64,000 bases of DNA from Dipteris shenzhenensis (taxonomy: Eukaryota; Polypodiophyta; Polypodiopsida; Gleicheniales). The position numbers and the translations under genes are program-made. Where the stretch lies: assembly GCA_047967505.1 (NCBI GenBank), contig CM106541.1; one strand, 5' to 3'. Below are positions 1 to 9,249 of the stretch, piece after piece; the first letter of the stretch is position 1; every line of letters begins with the position of its first letter. The notes beneath the pieces were generated by a model, which saw nothing but the letters and a program-made list of their open reading frames with translations, searched no databases and had not been told where the DNA came from.

Positions 1-1110
1 TTGATTTTTGTTCTCTCTACTTGTATTGTCAAGCTATAAGTAAAGAATAGTAGGTGGTAATTAACCAGGCCATCCACCAATGATCTTTTGAAGTATTGTA
101 ACTGTCAAGTTTGGATCATTATGAATGTTAGGAAAATTGATGAACACTCTTGATGACAAGACACCATTGAACACCAACACTCCAACAACATGCAATTGGA
201 TGAAGTTTTCCTCCTTCACATTTTTTGGAGTGCGTATGAATCAAGGTAGCATGGGTTTTTTTTAATCCATACCATCAATGACCAAGCCCAAGTACTTTTC
301 TTTAGTCTCCAAACATTTTTTCTTATGCTTTGCCAACTTTTTCCTTTCTGTGCTTTGTTGTTCTCTATGAATCTGTAAAGCTTTTTGAATTTTCTCTGCA
401 ATGTATGAGAAAAATGCACAAAACATGAGAACAATTTTTTAATTTCAATTATGTACCCTTTTTAAAAAATTAAAGACTCTTAATAGAAACTAATGTACTC
501 ACCCTTGTCTTCTGTGTTCTTTGTGTTGTCTCTTTTTGCTTTCAGCTCTACACAAATTTGACAAACACCCATCCTGTTCTTCTTAGGAGTTTTCACATGA
601 GAGAAATATTGCCTCTAGACGGGCTCTAGACTCTCAAGAATGAGGGAAGGGAGAGAACCTCTTGCATACTCTCCTTGAATGCATCAACATAAATATTGTA
701 GACTTATTTCTTTGTGAAACTATCTGGCAAATAAGTAAATGTAGAATTTGGGAGGACTTCTCCATTGAGCAAGACAAAACTTTGAAGCCATTCCCTCAAC
801 AATGAAAGTTGTGGTGTTTCTTGAGAGCCATAAGTTGGATGAAACTCCTCAAGTCCTTTGCTTGAAATTATTTTCCCCATTCTTAAGTTTCCAATGGAAA
901 ACACTATCATGAAGCTTGCTCTGCAAACCATCGTATCACTAATAAAGTACTTGGTTGCCAAGGAGAAGGAGGCTCTCACTGAAGTTCTCAAAAGCAAATT
1001 TTATTCCCATCTTTTCAACCCAAAGAAATGATGCCTTTCTTGCTTGATTTTTAAAAATCCTAGTGACCTCAAGCAATTCTTTCTACAACAAAATGCTCTA
1101 CTTGCATCAC
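1..1110 (-). pseudogene. Decayed transposon-derived gene, DUF7869-like family, 3' end beyond the window
   Basis: Read on the minus strand from about 1110 to 1, the translation follows the order of a repetitive eukaryotic protein family that I associate with DUF7869 and whose biochemical role is not established: a segment with VCRASF (about 930), a WLQSF..LNGEVLP segment (about 770), a VYNIYVDAF segment (about 690), a Cys pair MGVCQIC (about 570), a basic helical stretch, and VIDGMD (about 275). A 107-bp intron fits at 396-502 on this strand, with donor GTGAGT and acceptor TTGCAG, and joins the basic stretch in frame. The copy is broken: there is a TAA at about 701, a frame change before the Cys pair, and stops right after VIDGMD where the family normally continues. 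The family call is from memory of motif order, so it is moderate; that the copy is dead is clear from the stops. Confidence 0.5.
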
Positions 1111-1126
1111 GTATGAAAATTCTTGA

Positions 1127-1213
1127 GTGGCAACTTCCATGCCTATTTTGTAGCTTCCTATGGCCTATAACTAAGGCCATAGGAAGCTACAAATTAGGCA
1201 TGGAAGTTGCCAC
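1127..1213. repeat. Near-perfect 40-bp inverted repeat (hairpin, 7-nt loop)
   Basis: The arms 1127-1166 and 1174-1213 are reverse complements at 39 of 40 positions and are separated by only seven bases. The arms begin GTGGCAACTTCC and end GGAAGTTGCCAC. The RNA from either strand would fold into one long stem. This could be a miniature foldback transposon, a young siRNA/miRNA-like hairpin locus, or a fold-back duplication. No target-site duplication is obvious at the ends. Confidence 0.85.
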
Positions 1214-1227
1214 ATACTTGTTGTCCT

Positions 1228-1440
1228 AACCTTGCAACTCCTCCTCCCCTCTCCTCCAACCTTGCAACTCCTCCTCCCCTCTCCTCCAACCTTGCAACCC
1301 ATCCTCTCCCTCTCCTCCTCCCTCCTCTCCCTCTCCTCCTCCCTCCTCCTCCTCCTCCTCCTCCTCCCTCCTTCTCCTCCCTCCTCCTCCCTTCTCCTCC
1401 CTCTCCTTGCCCCCCATGCTCTCACACCTTCTACCTCTCC
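1228..1440. repeat. 30-bp minisatellite (about 3 copies) running into (TCC)n
   Basis: The unit starting CCTTGCAACTCCTCC recurs about every 30 bp from 1230 to about 1300. It degenerates into CTCCTCC-type triplets up to about 1410. Long open frames on both strands here (poly-Pro/Ser/Leu, or poly-Glu/Arg) are by-products of triplet repetition. Confidence 0.85.
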
Positions 1441-1929
1441 CACTCCTATGCCCCCCCTAAACCCTGAGTTTCTCAACCCTTGACCTCCATGACCTATGAG
1501 GGAGACGAGTTCTCCACCATGTAATCACTTTCAACCTTGGATCCTCCTTCGAACCCTTGAACCTCTTCTAAACTTGGGAACCTCTCTTTGAACCTTGGAG
1601 CCTCATTCTAAACCCTTAACCTCCCTCTAACCCTTAAACTCCTCCTAAACCCTTCAACCCCTAATGAAGGCAAAAGCCTTCATTACCCCAACCATGATGA
1701 TGCACGTTCCTTTCACACATACATGCACTATGTTTGCTTACCACACTTAAGCCTACATCTCTCACTAGAATACGACATGAGGTCCTAAGCTACACTTATA
1801 CTACAAACAACAACACCGATATATCTATAGGTGACAAAAAGCTGGGAACCCTGCATACTAAGAATACCCTACTCTTCCTGCGAAAGCCGTGGGAAAGAAC
1901 CAATAGGAGAACCACCCACTCATAAAGTC
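1441..1929. other. No gene seen; degenerate AACCCTT-rich stretch
   Basis: From about 1480 to 1660 the sequence is a loose series of AACCCTTGACCTC / TAAACCCTTAACC words, possibly much-mutated telomere-like or minisatellite DNA. From 1661 to 1929 nothing is recognisable. Confidence 0.4.
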
Positions 1930-2165
1930 ATTGTCTAATTTTAAAGGATGTCTTCCATGTCTCAACATTCTTTATCTTTACTTGATATCACCCACTCTTG
2001 AGGTCAATCCTAGTGAAGATGTTGGCTTGCAATTGATACAACTGATCATCAACCTTGGGAAGAGGATATATGTTCTCCATAATAATTTTCTTTCAAACTC
2101 TATACATATAATCTTCACAATAATCTTGTTCAAGGACCTCTTATCAATGCAGAGTCTCTAATTCC
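1930..2165 (-). pseudogene. Ty3/gypsy reverse transcriptase fragment
   Basis: On the minus strand one frame reads CIDKRSLNKI, close to the gypsy RT block usually seen as R(I/M)CVDYRALNK. After a frame change it reads YPLPKVDDQLYQLQ and then IDLKSG, which match the conserved YPLPRIDD..DQL and KIDLRSGYHQ blocks that lead into the catalytic region. The catalytic YxDD motif is not present. The frame is interrupted, so this is a dead fragment. Its orientation agrees with the gag and LTR remnants at 2891-4590, and together they look like one rearranged element. Confidence 0.7.
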
Positions 2166-2890
2166 CATCACATTTATGATCCAAGATGACAAGGGATGCA
2201 CAAGAAAACAAGGATGGCTTGATGTAGCTAACATCTAATACCTCTTGCAATTCCCAAGCTCCTCCTTTTCCAAAGATTTGTTCTTGTAGAGAGGTCTACA
2301 TTGGATGCATTGGATGCAATGTATGGAGCATCATAAGACGTTGTAGTATTGGATGTAGTAGGGCATGCTAAGTATGCAAATGATATAGTAATTGCATGTA
2401 GAAATGCATGCATCTACAGAGGAGAATTTAGCTTATATATAGCAAGAAGTGCATGTGTGATTGCAAGATGGGTTTGAAGAAGGAAATGTAGAAATGTTTG
2501 TCAAAGGAAAGGCATCCTCCTCACTTTATATACTTCTAGACTTTTGTATTGCCCAAAATAAAGTCTCCACAATCCCCAGGCACTACATCACCAAGGACTT
2601 GACCTCGCAAGCACCGATAGAAAACTTGACATGATTTTGTTTATTAACCTTTAAATACTAACATTTATTCATCCATGATAGGGTGTATGGATGTGGATGA
2701 GCTTGATAGGTAGAGGGAGCCTTTTCACAAGCTTATCATTGACCAAAATTTTTGACTATCATTGTCGAGCAAGAATGAAACAAAAATCAAGTCATTTGAC
2801 CCCAAGTGTTGAATAGTGATTCCCTTTGAGGATGTTGAGTGTCAAAACCCTAAGAGAAAGTTCTAATCATGCTATTCAAATTAAGATATA
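2166..2890. other. Unassigned stretch between RT and gag remnants
   Basis: No coding potential of note. The part near 2280-2460 is rich in repeated GGATGCA/GCATG words. By position it may be the decayed protease region of the flanking gypsy remnant, but I see no protease motif. Confidence 0.3.
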
Positions 2891-3788
2891 CCTTTGTCTC
2901 ATCCTAAACTTTGATTTCAATATGGCCTAGAAATGAGCAACATCTCTTGCTTTGCTTCTGCATTCCTTCTCAGCATGACCATGCTTATCATAATGGTTGC
3001 ACTGCTTCTTGAAATTTTATTTGTAGATTCCTCAAAGAAAGTTGCTAGTGTCATGCCTTGCAGTTGTTAGAAGGTCTTTATACAAAGGATTTGCTGAAAT
3101 CTCTAAATTTATTGAGCTTCTTCATCTCAACTCTTTCTGTAGATAGAAAACTTTGATTTGAAATCTATAGGCTGAATAGATCCACCACTTGTTGGATATC
3201 AAGAAGACTACTAATGTACTTGATGTTGAGCATGTCCTCCTAATCTTCTACCTTTGTCTTTAGCATGAGGATCGAAACTCTCTATGTATTGTGAGACTAA
3301 TTGGTCTTGCTTTTGCCTAAAGAATTTTATTGTAACTTCTCAAGATTAAGAGTGCATCAAAGGCTTGCAAGTCTAGGGAAATATCCACCTTGAAACATTT
3401 AGATAGGTGGGATCCTAAGCTTCTATGAGAGGAGAGCTTCCCAGCTCCAAGAGAAGTACCTAAGTATGAAGAGGTGGAACCCCAAAGTGAGTTCTACTAT
3501 TGTAAATTTGGCATCCCATGATTGGATAGCTTGAGCTATGCCTTGTGCCCCTCTCAAATTTGGACATTTTCTCTTGGAGGGCTATGTGTTCATCTTGAAG
3601 TTGTTGTTGGAACATAACATGCCTTGTCCTCAATTCATTGAAATATTCTTGTGGGACATTATGGAATTCAAAAAGGAGTGGGAATCTATGGAAGGACAGA
3701 GATAACTACAAAGAGAAATAGATAGAAGGAGTAGACTTTGTAGGAAATGGAAAGACTAAAGAATGTAGAACCTCTTCTTCCAAGACTA
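2891..3788 (-). pseudogene. Gag remnant with degenerate zinc knuckle, Ty3/gypsy-type element
   Basis: On the minus strand at about 3001-2960 the translation gives CNHYDKHGHAEKEC, a retroviral-type CCHC knuckle in which the second Cys has become Tyr. Further upstream on that strand (about 3560-3430) lies the same gag N-terminal sequence that recurs on the + strand at 56340-56510. Many stops and frame changes. The gag-to-LTR order on the minus strand is that of a normal 5' half: LTR at 3801-4590, primer site at 3789-3800, then gag, with RT at 1930-2165 further downstream. Confidence 0.6.
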
Positions 3789-3800
3789 AGCTTGATACCA
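3789..3800 (-). other. Primer-binding site, initiator-Met tRNA type
   Basis: The minus strand reads TGGTATCAAGCT directly next to the presumed LTR end. This is close to TGGTATCAGAGC, the complement of the 3' end of plant initiator tRNA-Met used by many LTR retrotransposons. The sister copy at about 56215 reads CGGTATCAAAG. Confidence 0.55.
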
Positions 3801-4590
3801 ATGATGTGCACTCTAGCTAAAACATTCACTCAAAGATGGTCATCAAAGAACCAAAATCAACTTATGAAACACAAGGATGGACTAAATGCAACTCTATTAC
3901 TCAAAAAATGGGAAATTTGGGAGAAACCCTCAATATAAGCTACAACTCCATAATTGGCAGCAAGCTGAGAGGAGTGTATAAACCAAAATGACTCATCTAT
4001 TATAGTAGTATCTTGACTTGCTATCTAAACCCCTCTATTGAAGTGATGAACGACTAATATAGGCTCTCAAAGATAGGTAGGAACACCCTCCATAGAGGCT
4101 ACCACCATCGTTTCACCAACCCTTAAAATCTAGTAGTTAAGGTTTGGTGAATAATTGAAGATACCTCCGATGATGATGTAGAGTGAAAGATGAAATTCAT
4201 TTCATATTAAGGAAGAAGTGGGATCTAATGATAGGATTTTAAGGTAGGTAGCCTATAATTAGGGTGGGTTAATGGAACCTCCTATAATCAAGGGGAAGTC
4301 TACAATGTCAGGTAGTTGAGCTCAATTGGGAGATTCCTCTTGTCTTCCACTTGACTAAGTCCTAGAGTACCTATCATAGTATTGGTGTGATGTAAATCAT
4401 CATTATAGACACTTGCCAAAGCCTTCATTACAATTGGGTTCCATTGAAAAATCTTCAACTATCCTTCTAACTTGAAATTAATTTATTATGGCTAGACGAA
4501 AGACCAAATTAACTTCCAAGCATTCCTAGACATAGATAATGACTTATTTTAAGACCCTATGTCATTTGACCTTACAAAAATTCACCATGG
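3801..4590 (-). mobile_element. LTR of the minus-strand gypsy remnant
   Basis: This segment aligns over several hundred bases with the reverse complement of 55740-56212. Shared blocks include the words around CCTAGAGTACCTATCATAG, GCCTTCATTACAAT and TTATTATGGCTAGA. The outer boundary is approximate because similarity fades near 4590. Only one LTR of this element is visible; the far LTR is not found next to 1930. Confidence 0.6.
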
Positions 4591-5940
4591 GCATTAATGC
4601 CAATCCGACCCAAAGTCATGGATGAACTTCATTGAGCTAAGCAAACAATGCAAGATTGGTAGAATTGAATATCCTCAATCAAAAACACAATCAAAGCGAG
4701 CATCATCACTCGGCCTCAATTCATCTAGTGACTCCAATGAAAAAAACTAGTGAAGGGCCTACAAGGAGATCCTACTTACAAGACTAAAAACGTTACCTAA
4801 ACTCGCAAGTACACGTTTATAATGCAAGACTTGTCGTGTGATTTTGTGCAAGTAAGAAGCATGCTAGTAGCAGGGTCGACCACTATCAACTGTCTGAGGG
4901 CATCTGAGGGCTAGCCACCTCCTCCATCTCCCCACACTACAATACGATCATGTACATTGAGGGAACGTGCTAAAGTTACATGCTTCATGCCTAGCCCCAT
5001 GCTTGTAGTATGCTCAGTCTGCACTCTGCAAAAACATGCCTCATTTCATCGAGAAGGTATTCGCACTGGCAGGTAGTCCCGTATTCAATCGTCTCTAACT
5101 AGACAATGCTCATCTACACATATCAACAGGTAAGTGGACACTACCCACATATGTTAATGAGCGAAGCTTGCTCCAAGGGCCAACCAAACATTCACATCCC
5201 ACCTAATCATTGAACGATTGCATCATGGCAAACATGTCCCTAGTTTTCACTCAAAGAGCTCAACCCAGCGTGGTCGCTAATACAGTGTACCCAACCAGAG
5301 CTGGCTACATAGAAACTTTCACCTCTCATCTCCAGCCACCTCTATGCCAAGACAGAGCCTACTCTCCTGAGTCGATTATTAGATGCAAGGGATTCTCGCT
5401 CCAACCATCACGGTCAACCTACAATTGTAGTGCTCAAAAAAATGCTCTAAGGCATCCTGGTGCCTTCTTGAGGCACTCAGCCAGACCACGTAGTCCGTGA
5501 GTATCAAGGGCTACCCACCTCTAGAAGCTTGAAAGCTACTCAATGTGATGGATTTTCTATTCTCCTTCAACCAACAGCCCAAACTCAAACATTATCCCTA
5601 GAAATAAGTCATACTTATTTGATGTCCATGCTTTCAAAGTCGGCTCGTGAGATAGCATGGGAATTTTGACTATCATCCACTACAAGTGGCTGCAAGCTCG
5701 TAGCGTCATGCCAAGTAAGGCTATTTTTAGGGTCTTTGTGAAGTTCACAAAAGATGGTCAAGATATCCCAAGATTTTCGAGAAACGTTCGTGGGTTTTTG
5801 TGCCGTTGAGAGCTCTCAGACATTTGGTTTTCTTCCACAGGCACGAACTCCAATTTGGCACAAATGTGAGATGGCCTAGGGTGGTACGTATAGCCACATA
5901 ACGCTTTCATTACTCATGATGCTACCCGAGCACACCAAAT
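4591..5940. other. No recognisable gene
   Basis: A 96-codon open frame at 5210-5500 shows no known domain and no splice or codon support. The stretch is otherwise unremarkable mixed-composition DNA, perhaps old repeat sequence. Confidence 0.4.
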
Positions 5941-5960
5941 CCTGTTGCTTGAGCAACAGG
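5941..5960. repeat. Palindrome CCTGTTGC-TTGA-GCAACAGG
   Basis: Eight-base arms around a 4-nt loop. The GCAACAGG arm is reused in the terminal inverted repeats of the adjacent foldback element. Confidence 0.8.
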
Positions 5961-5968
5961 TTGGGGAT

Positions 5969-6327
5969 TATATCCAACCTGTTGCACAAATCAAAAACAA
6001 TCATTAAATTTTGGTTGTATTTTAGGGTTAGGGTTTAGGGTTTAGGGTTAGGGTTTAGGGTTAGGGTTTAGGGTTAGGATTTAGGGTTTAGGGTTTAGGA
6101 TTTAGGATTTAGGGTTTAGGATTTAGAGTTTAGGGTTTAGGATTTATTGTTTAGGAGTTTAGGGTTTAGGAATTAAATGTTTAAAGTTTAAGATTTACGG
6201 TGGTTAAGATGTTTTGGTATTGATTGTTTAAAGTTTATCCAACCAACCGTATATCCAATCTGTTGCACAAATCAAGAAAATTCTTGATTTGTGCAATTTT
6301 TTTTATTTGTGCAACAGGTTGGATATA
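5969..6327. mobile_element. Foldback/MITE-like element enclosing telomere-type repeats
   Basis: The 23-bp ends 5969-5991 and 6305-6327 are exact inverted copies (core CCAACCTGTTGCAC). Between them are about 150 bp of TTTAGGG-like repeats and, at about 6263-6293, an inner palindrome GCACAAATCAAGAA-AA-TTCTTGATTTGTGC. Length is about 359 bp. I see no coding capacity and no clear target duplication. It could instead be a repair product in which telomeric repeats were captured. Confidence 0.6.
6021..6170 (+). repeat. Interstitial telomere-like repeat (TTTAGGG)n
   Basis: The first 50 bases alternate TTTAGGG and TTAGGG units; later units drift to TTTAGGA, TTTAGAG and TTTATTG. Plant telomeres are TTTAGGG repeats with the G-rich strand running toward the end. 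This internal, eroded tract is not a chromosome end because ordinary DNA continues on both sides. Confidence 0.9.
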
Positions 6328-7172
6328 TCTAATACTAGGTACGATCCTTTGCAAAGGCTTTACTTTAAGTAATTATAAGTCTACCTAGTTAAAGTATCCT
6401 ACTTATTAGGGATAAGCACATAGGCTAAAAGCACACCGATTCATATTTTCTTACATTCATGCTATATGGTGTATCAGAAGAAATGAAGAAGTATGTGATA
6501 AGAAATATTCATAAGAAATATGTATTCCATATCATGGATTCATACCATGGATATCTGGTGGTTGCTAAAGTAGAAAAATGATATGGACTCAATGATACTG
6601 TAGTTTTGTACATAGCCTTGCAAAGTATTACATATTATAATAAAGATAAGCAAGTATGCTAAACCTCTTCCAGATTCTATGGTTTTAAATACCTATCTTA
6701 CAAATACATTATCTAATTCTTCATTCTTCGACTAACAAGTATTATACACATGGAAGAAAAGCATACATGCTAAAAGTACTTATGTAAATTTTAATATTTT
6801 CTTATTTTTTAAATTAATTCAATTCTTTAATTGAATACCTTTTTAAAATTTAAAGGTTATTAGTATATAATATACATAATTTTAAATATTATTAATGTAT
6901 AATACTAATAATTTATATATTTATTTAAATTTATACAATAATTACATTATATTTATATTAGTTTTTAAGTTAATAATGTATATTTTTATTAAAACTAAAA
7001 TGTAATATCTAGTTAATAGCAGGAAGAATATTATAGAGATTTTTCATATTAATAACTAACTTACAAATACATTCACTAATTCTTCATTGTTTTAAGCATA
7101 AGTATTATATATAGCACATATGCTAGAAGACTTTCCATTCAAAAATATTTTCATTGTTATATTTTTTAATTA

Positions 7173-7215
<43 letters not shown>

Positions 7216-7370
7216 AATTAATTTATAGATTAATAATATATATTTTTAGCAAAATTATATTTTAATATTAGTTAATAAAAATTTATTATATTATGGAGCA
7301 AAAATATTATAAATGGATTTCTTATATTAATAAAGTGTCGTGAGAAGAGTTTTTGGAGAGATTTATGGTT
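6328..7370. other. AT-rich stretch without genes
   Basis: Very AT-rich, especially 6780-7330. It contains the TA microsatellite at 7176-7212. No coding or RNA gene signal seen. Confidence 0.6.
7176..7212. repeat. (TA)n microsatellite
   Basis: About 18 uninterrupted TA units in AT-rich DNA. Confidence 0.95.
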
Positions 7371-7387
7371 AAATTTTATTTTGAAGT

Positions 7388-7760
7388 TCTTGCGTACGCA
7401 ATAGGTAGAGAGGTTTGAGTGGTTTTGATGTTGAGAGAAAATTTTGTAATAGATTTGTTTCTTCTTTTTTTTTTTGAAAATTTATTACGTGCCCAATAGG
7501 CTGAGAGAGTTTGAGGTTGAGAGAAATTTGTGACAATAGGTTGTGAGAGTTTAAGGTAAAGAGGAAAATTTATGGGAAAAAAGATTTAAGATGGTTTTTT
7601 GAAGTTGTTGCATACGCAACAAGTTTTTGAGAAAAGAATCGGATTCCCAAAAAAAATCAAATTTATAAAAACTTGATTCTTAGAAGTTCTTGCATACGCA
7701 ATAGGTTGGAAATGAACTCACCTCTTGTAACATTTTGAAAATTTTAAGAATCCTACAACA
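7388..7760. repeat. Scattered motif TTGCRTACGCAATAGGTTG
   Basis: TTGCGTACGCAA at 7390-7401 is a perfect palindrome. Close relatives sit at 7607-7620 and 7690-7701, with eroded forms near 7494 and 7535 that keep CAATAGG and the purine-rich trailer TGAGAGAGTTT. This is a degenerate tandem family with roughly 85-215 bp spacing. Confidence 0.6.
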
Positions 7761-8111
7761 GGTTGATGAGAGGAGAGAAGCGTGGAGTGTGAAAGAATGA
7801 ACTTTGAATGAAAGAGAGAATGAAGAACGTTCTACTTATAGTGAAGCTAAAAGAACTAAAAAAACTTGAAAAACTAAAAAAAGCTGACTTTACCTAAAAG
7901 CTACCCATTTCTCCTATAAAACTCTACTTCTCATCATTCTCTCTCACAACTTTCATGGAGCTCCTCCACCACCTCCCCACCCAGGTACTCCCTCCCTCCC
8001 TCCCTTCCCTTCCCCTCTCCTCCCTCCCCTCCCTTCCCCTCTTCTCCCGCTTCCCACCCTTTTGAGCTACATTGTTTTCATTTCACTATGGAAAGGGGTC
8101 TTGTCGAGTCT

Positions 8112-8114
<3 letters not shown>
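7761..8114. other. No gene; pyrimidine-rich stretch
   Basis: From about 7985 to 8045 the + strand is nearly all C and T (CCCTCCCTCCCTTCC words). No other structure seen. Confidence 0.6.
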
Positions 8115-8146
<32 letters not shown>

Positions 8147-8440
8147 TCCTTTAGAAAGCCCCCAAAAATGGGTTTAAAAGTGGTATGGAGGTTCAAATGC
8201 ACTTCTTGTTCCTCTTCTTCTTCTTCTTCTTCTTCTTCTTCTTCTACTTTTCTCTCTCCTACCCTTTAGAAAGCCCCCAAAAATGAGGTTTAAAAGTGGT
8301 ATGGAGGTTCAAATGCACTTCTTGTTCCTCCTCTTCTTCTTCTTCTTCTTCTTCTTCTTCTTCTTCTTCTACTTCTCTCTCTCCTACCCTTTAGAAAGCC
8401 CCCAAAAATGAGGTTTTAAAAGTGGTACGGAGGTTCAAAC
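8115..8440 (+). repeat. (CA)n followed by tandem 120-bp units with (CTT)n
   Basis: After (CA)14 at 8115-8143 there are three copies of a conserved ~60-bp segment (AAGCCCCCAAAAATG to TTCAAATGCACTTCTTG), starting near 8155, 8270 and 8393. The first two are each followed by a (CTT)n run; the third is truncated. The same CA, conserved segment, CTT order occurs at 17533-18276. Confidence 0.85.
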
Positions 8441-8794
8441 GAAGGTTTTGGGGAGAGTTACAAATGGACGATTCAAGGCAACCAGTTACCAAAGGAACTG
8501 AATGGTAGTCTATCAATGGAGAATCAATGCAAGAGTGTAACTAAGCATAGTGCATAGCAAAAGCATCGACTCGCATAGGTTCAAAGCAAGCTTTGATCAA
8601 TGGCCGAACAAGTATTCAAACCTTTATGTGACTAATAGGCAAATCAATTAAGTTCCCAATCAGGGACTCCAAGAACTCCAATTGCCACCAAGTATAATCA
8701 TGTTGTGTAGCAGTAGTGTGTGGGCCCCTATGTGTGTGTATGTACATACATATGTGTATATGTAAATACATGCACGTATGCACGTGCATGCATG

Positions 8795-8795
<1 letters not shown>
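8441..8795. other. No recognisable feature
   Basis: Unique-looking sequence. A GT/CATG-rich run at about 8715-8795 leads into the GA microsatellite. Confidence 0.5.

Positions 8796-8831
<36 letters not shown>
8796..8831. repeat. (GA)n microsatellite
   Basis: About 17 GA units. The open frames here with Ser-Leu or Glu-Arg runs are repeat translations. Confidence 0.95.
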
Positions 8832-8832
<1 letters not shown>

Positions 8833-9249
8833 CATGGCAAGCCTTTAATTTCAAGAGAACATAAAACTAATAAAAATGTCCCACGAAGCTTCCAAAGAAC
8901 CACTAATAATCAAGATTGGGAGAGGGGTAGGCTGGAATAAGAGGGGGTTTTAATCTTGATTTCCCTTTCTTAGAGTGGATTGGTTGTGTTCAACCTTGGT
9001 TTCCCTTTTCAAAAGTGAATTGGTTGTCATTTCTAAATAGTGCAAACCAACTTAAAGTGAATAGTGGGAAACAATAAATGTAAGAACTCAACATTGACAA
9101 AGCTATCAACATTCAAAGAGATGAGTAAATCTCAACCAATGGAATCTGGATGATGAATGAGAAGAAGAGACGTAAACTAAGGGAAGTGAGTATTCACCAG
9201 AAACAACACTGAACAAAGAAAGGAAGAAGGGGAAGAGTAAGAGAGTCAA
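8832..9249. other. No recognisable feature
   Basis: No domain, RNA or repeat recognised. Confidence 0.5.

Noticed and set aside
1171-1476. 101-codon minus-strand frame rich in Glu and Arg
   Set aside because: It is a product of the TCC minisatellite and the adjacent hairpin, with no conserved motif.
6021-6170. TTTAGGG tract as a chromosome end
   Set aside because: The repeats are degenerate and ordinary sequence continues for tens of kilobases on the distal side.
8155-8440. Regularly spaced repeats resembling a CRISPR-like array
   Set aside because: Only three copies, the intervening sequence is CTT microsatellite, and the context is plant nuclear DNA.
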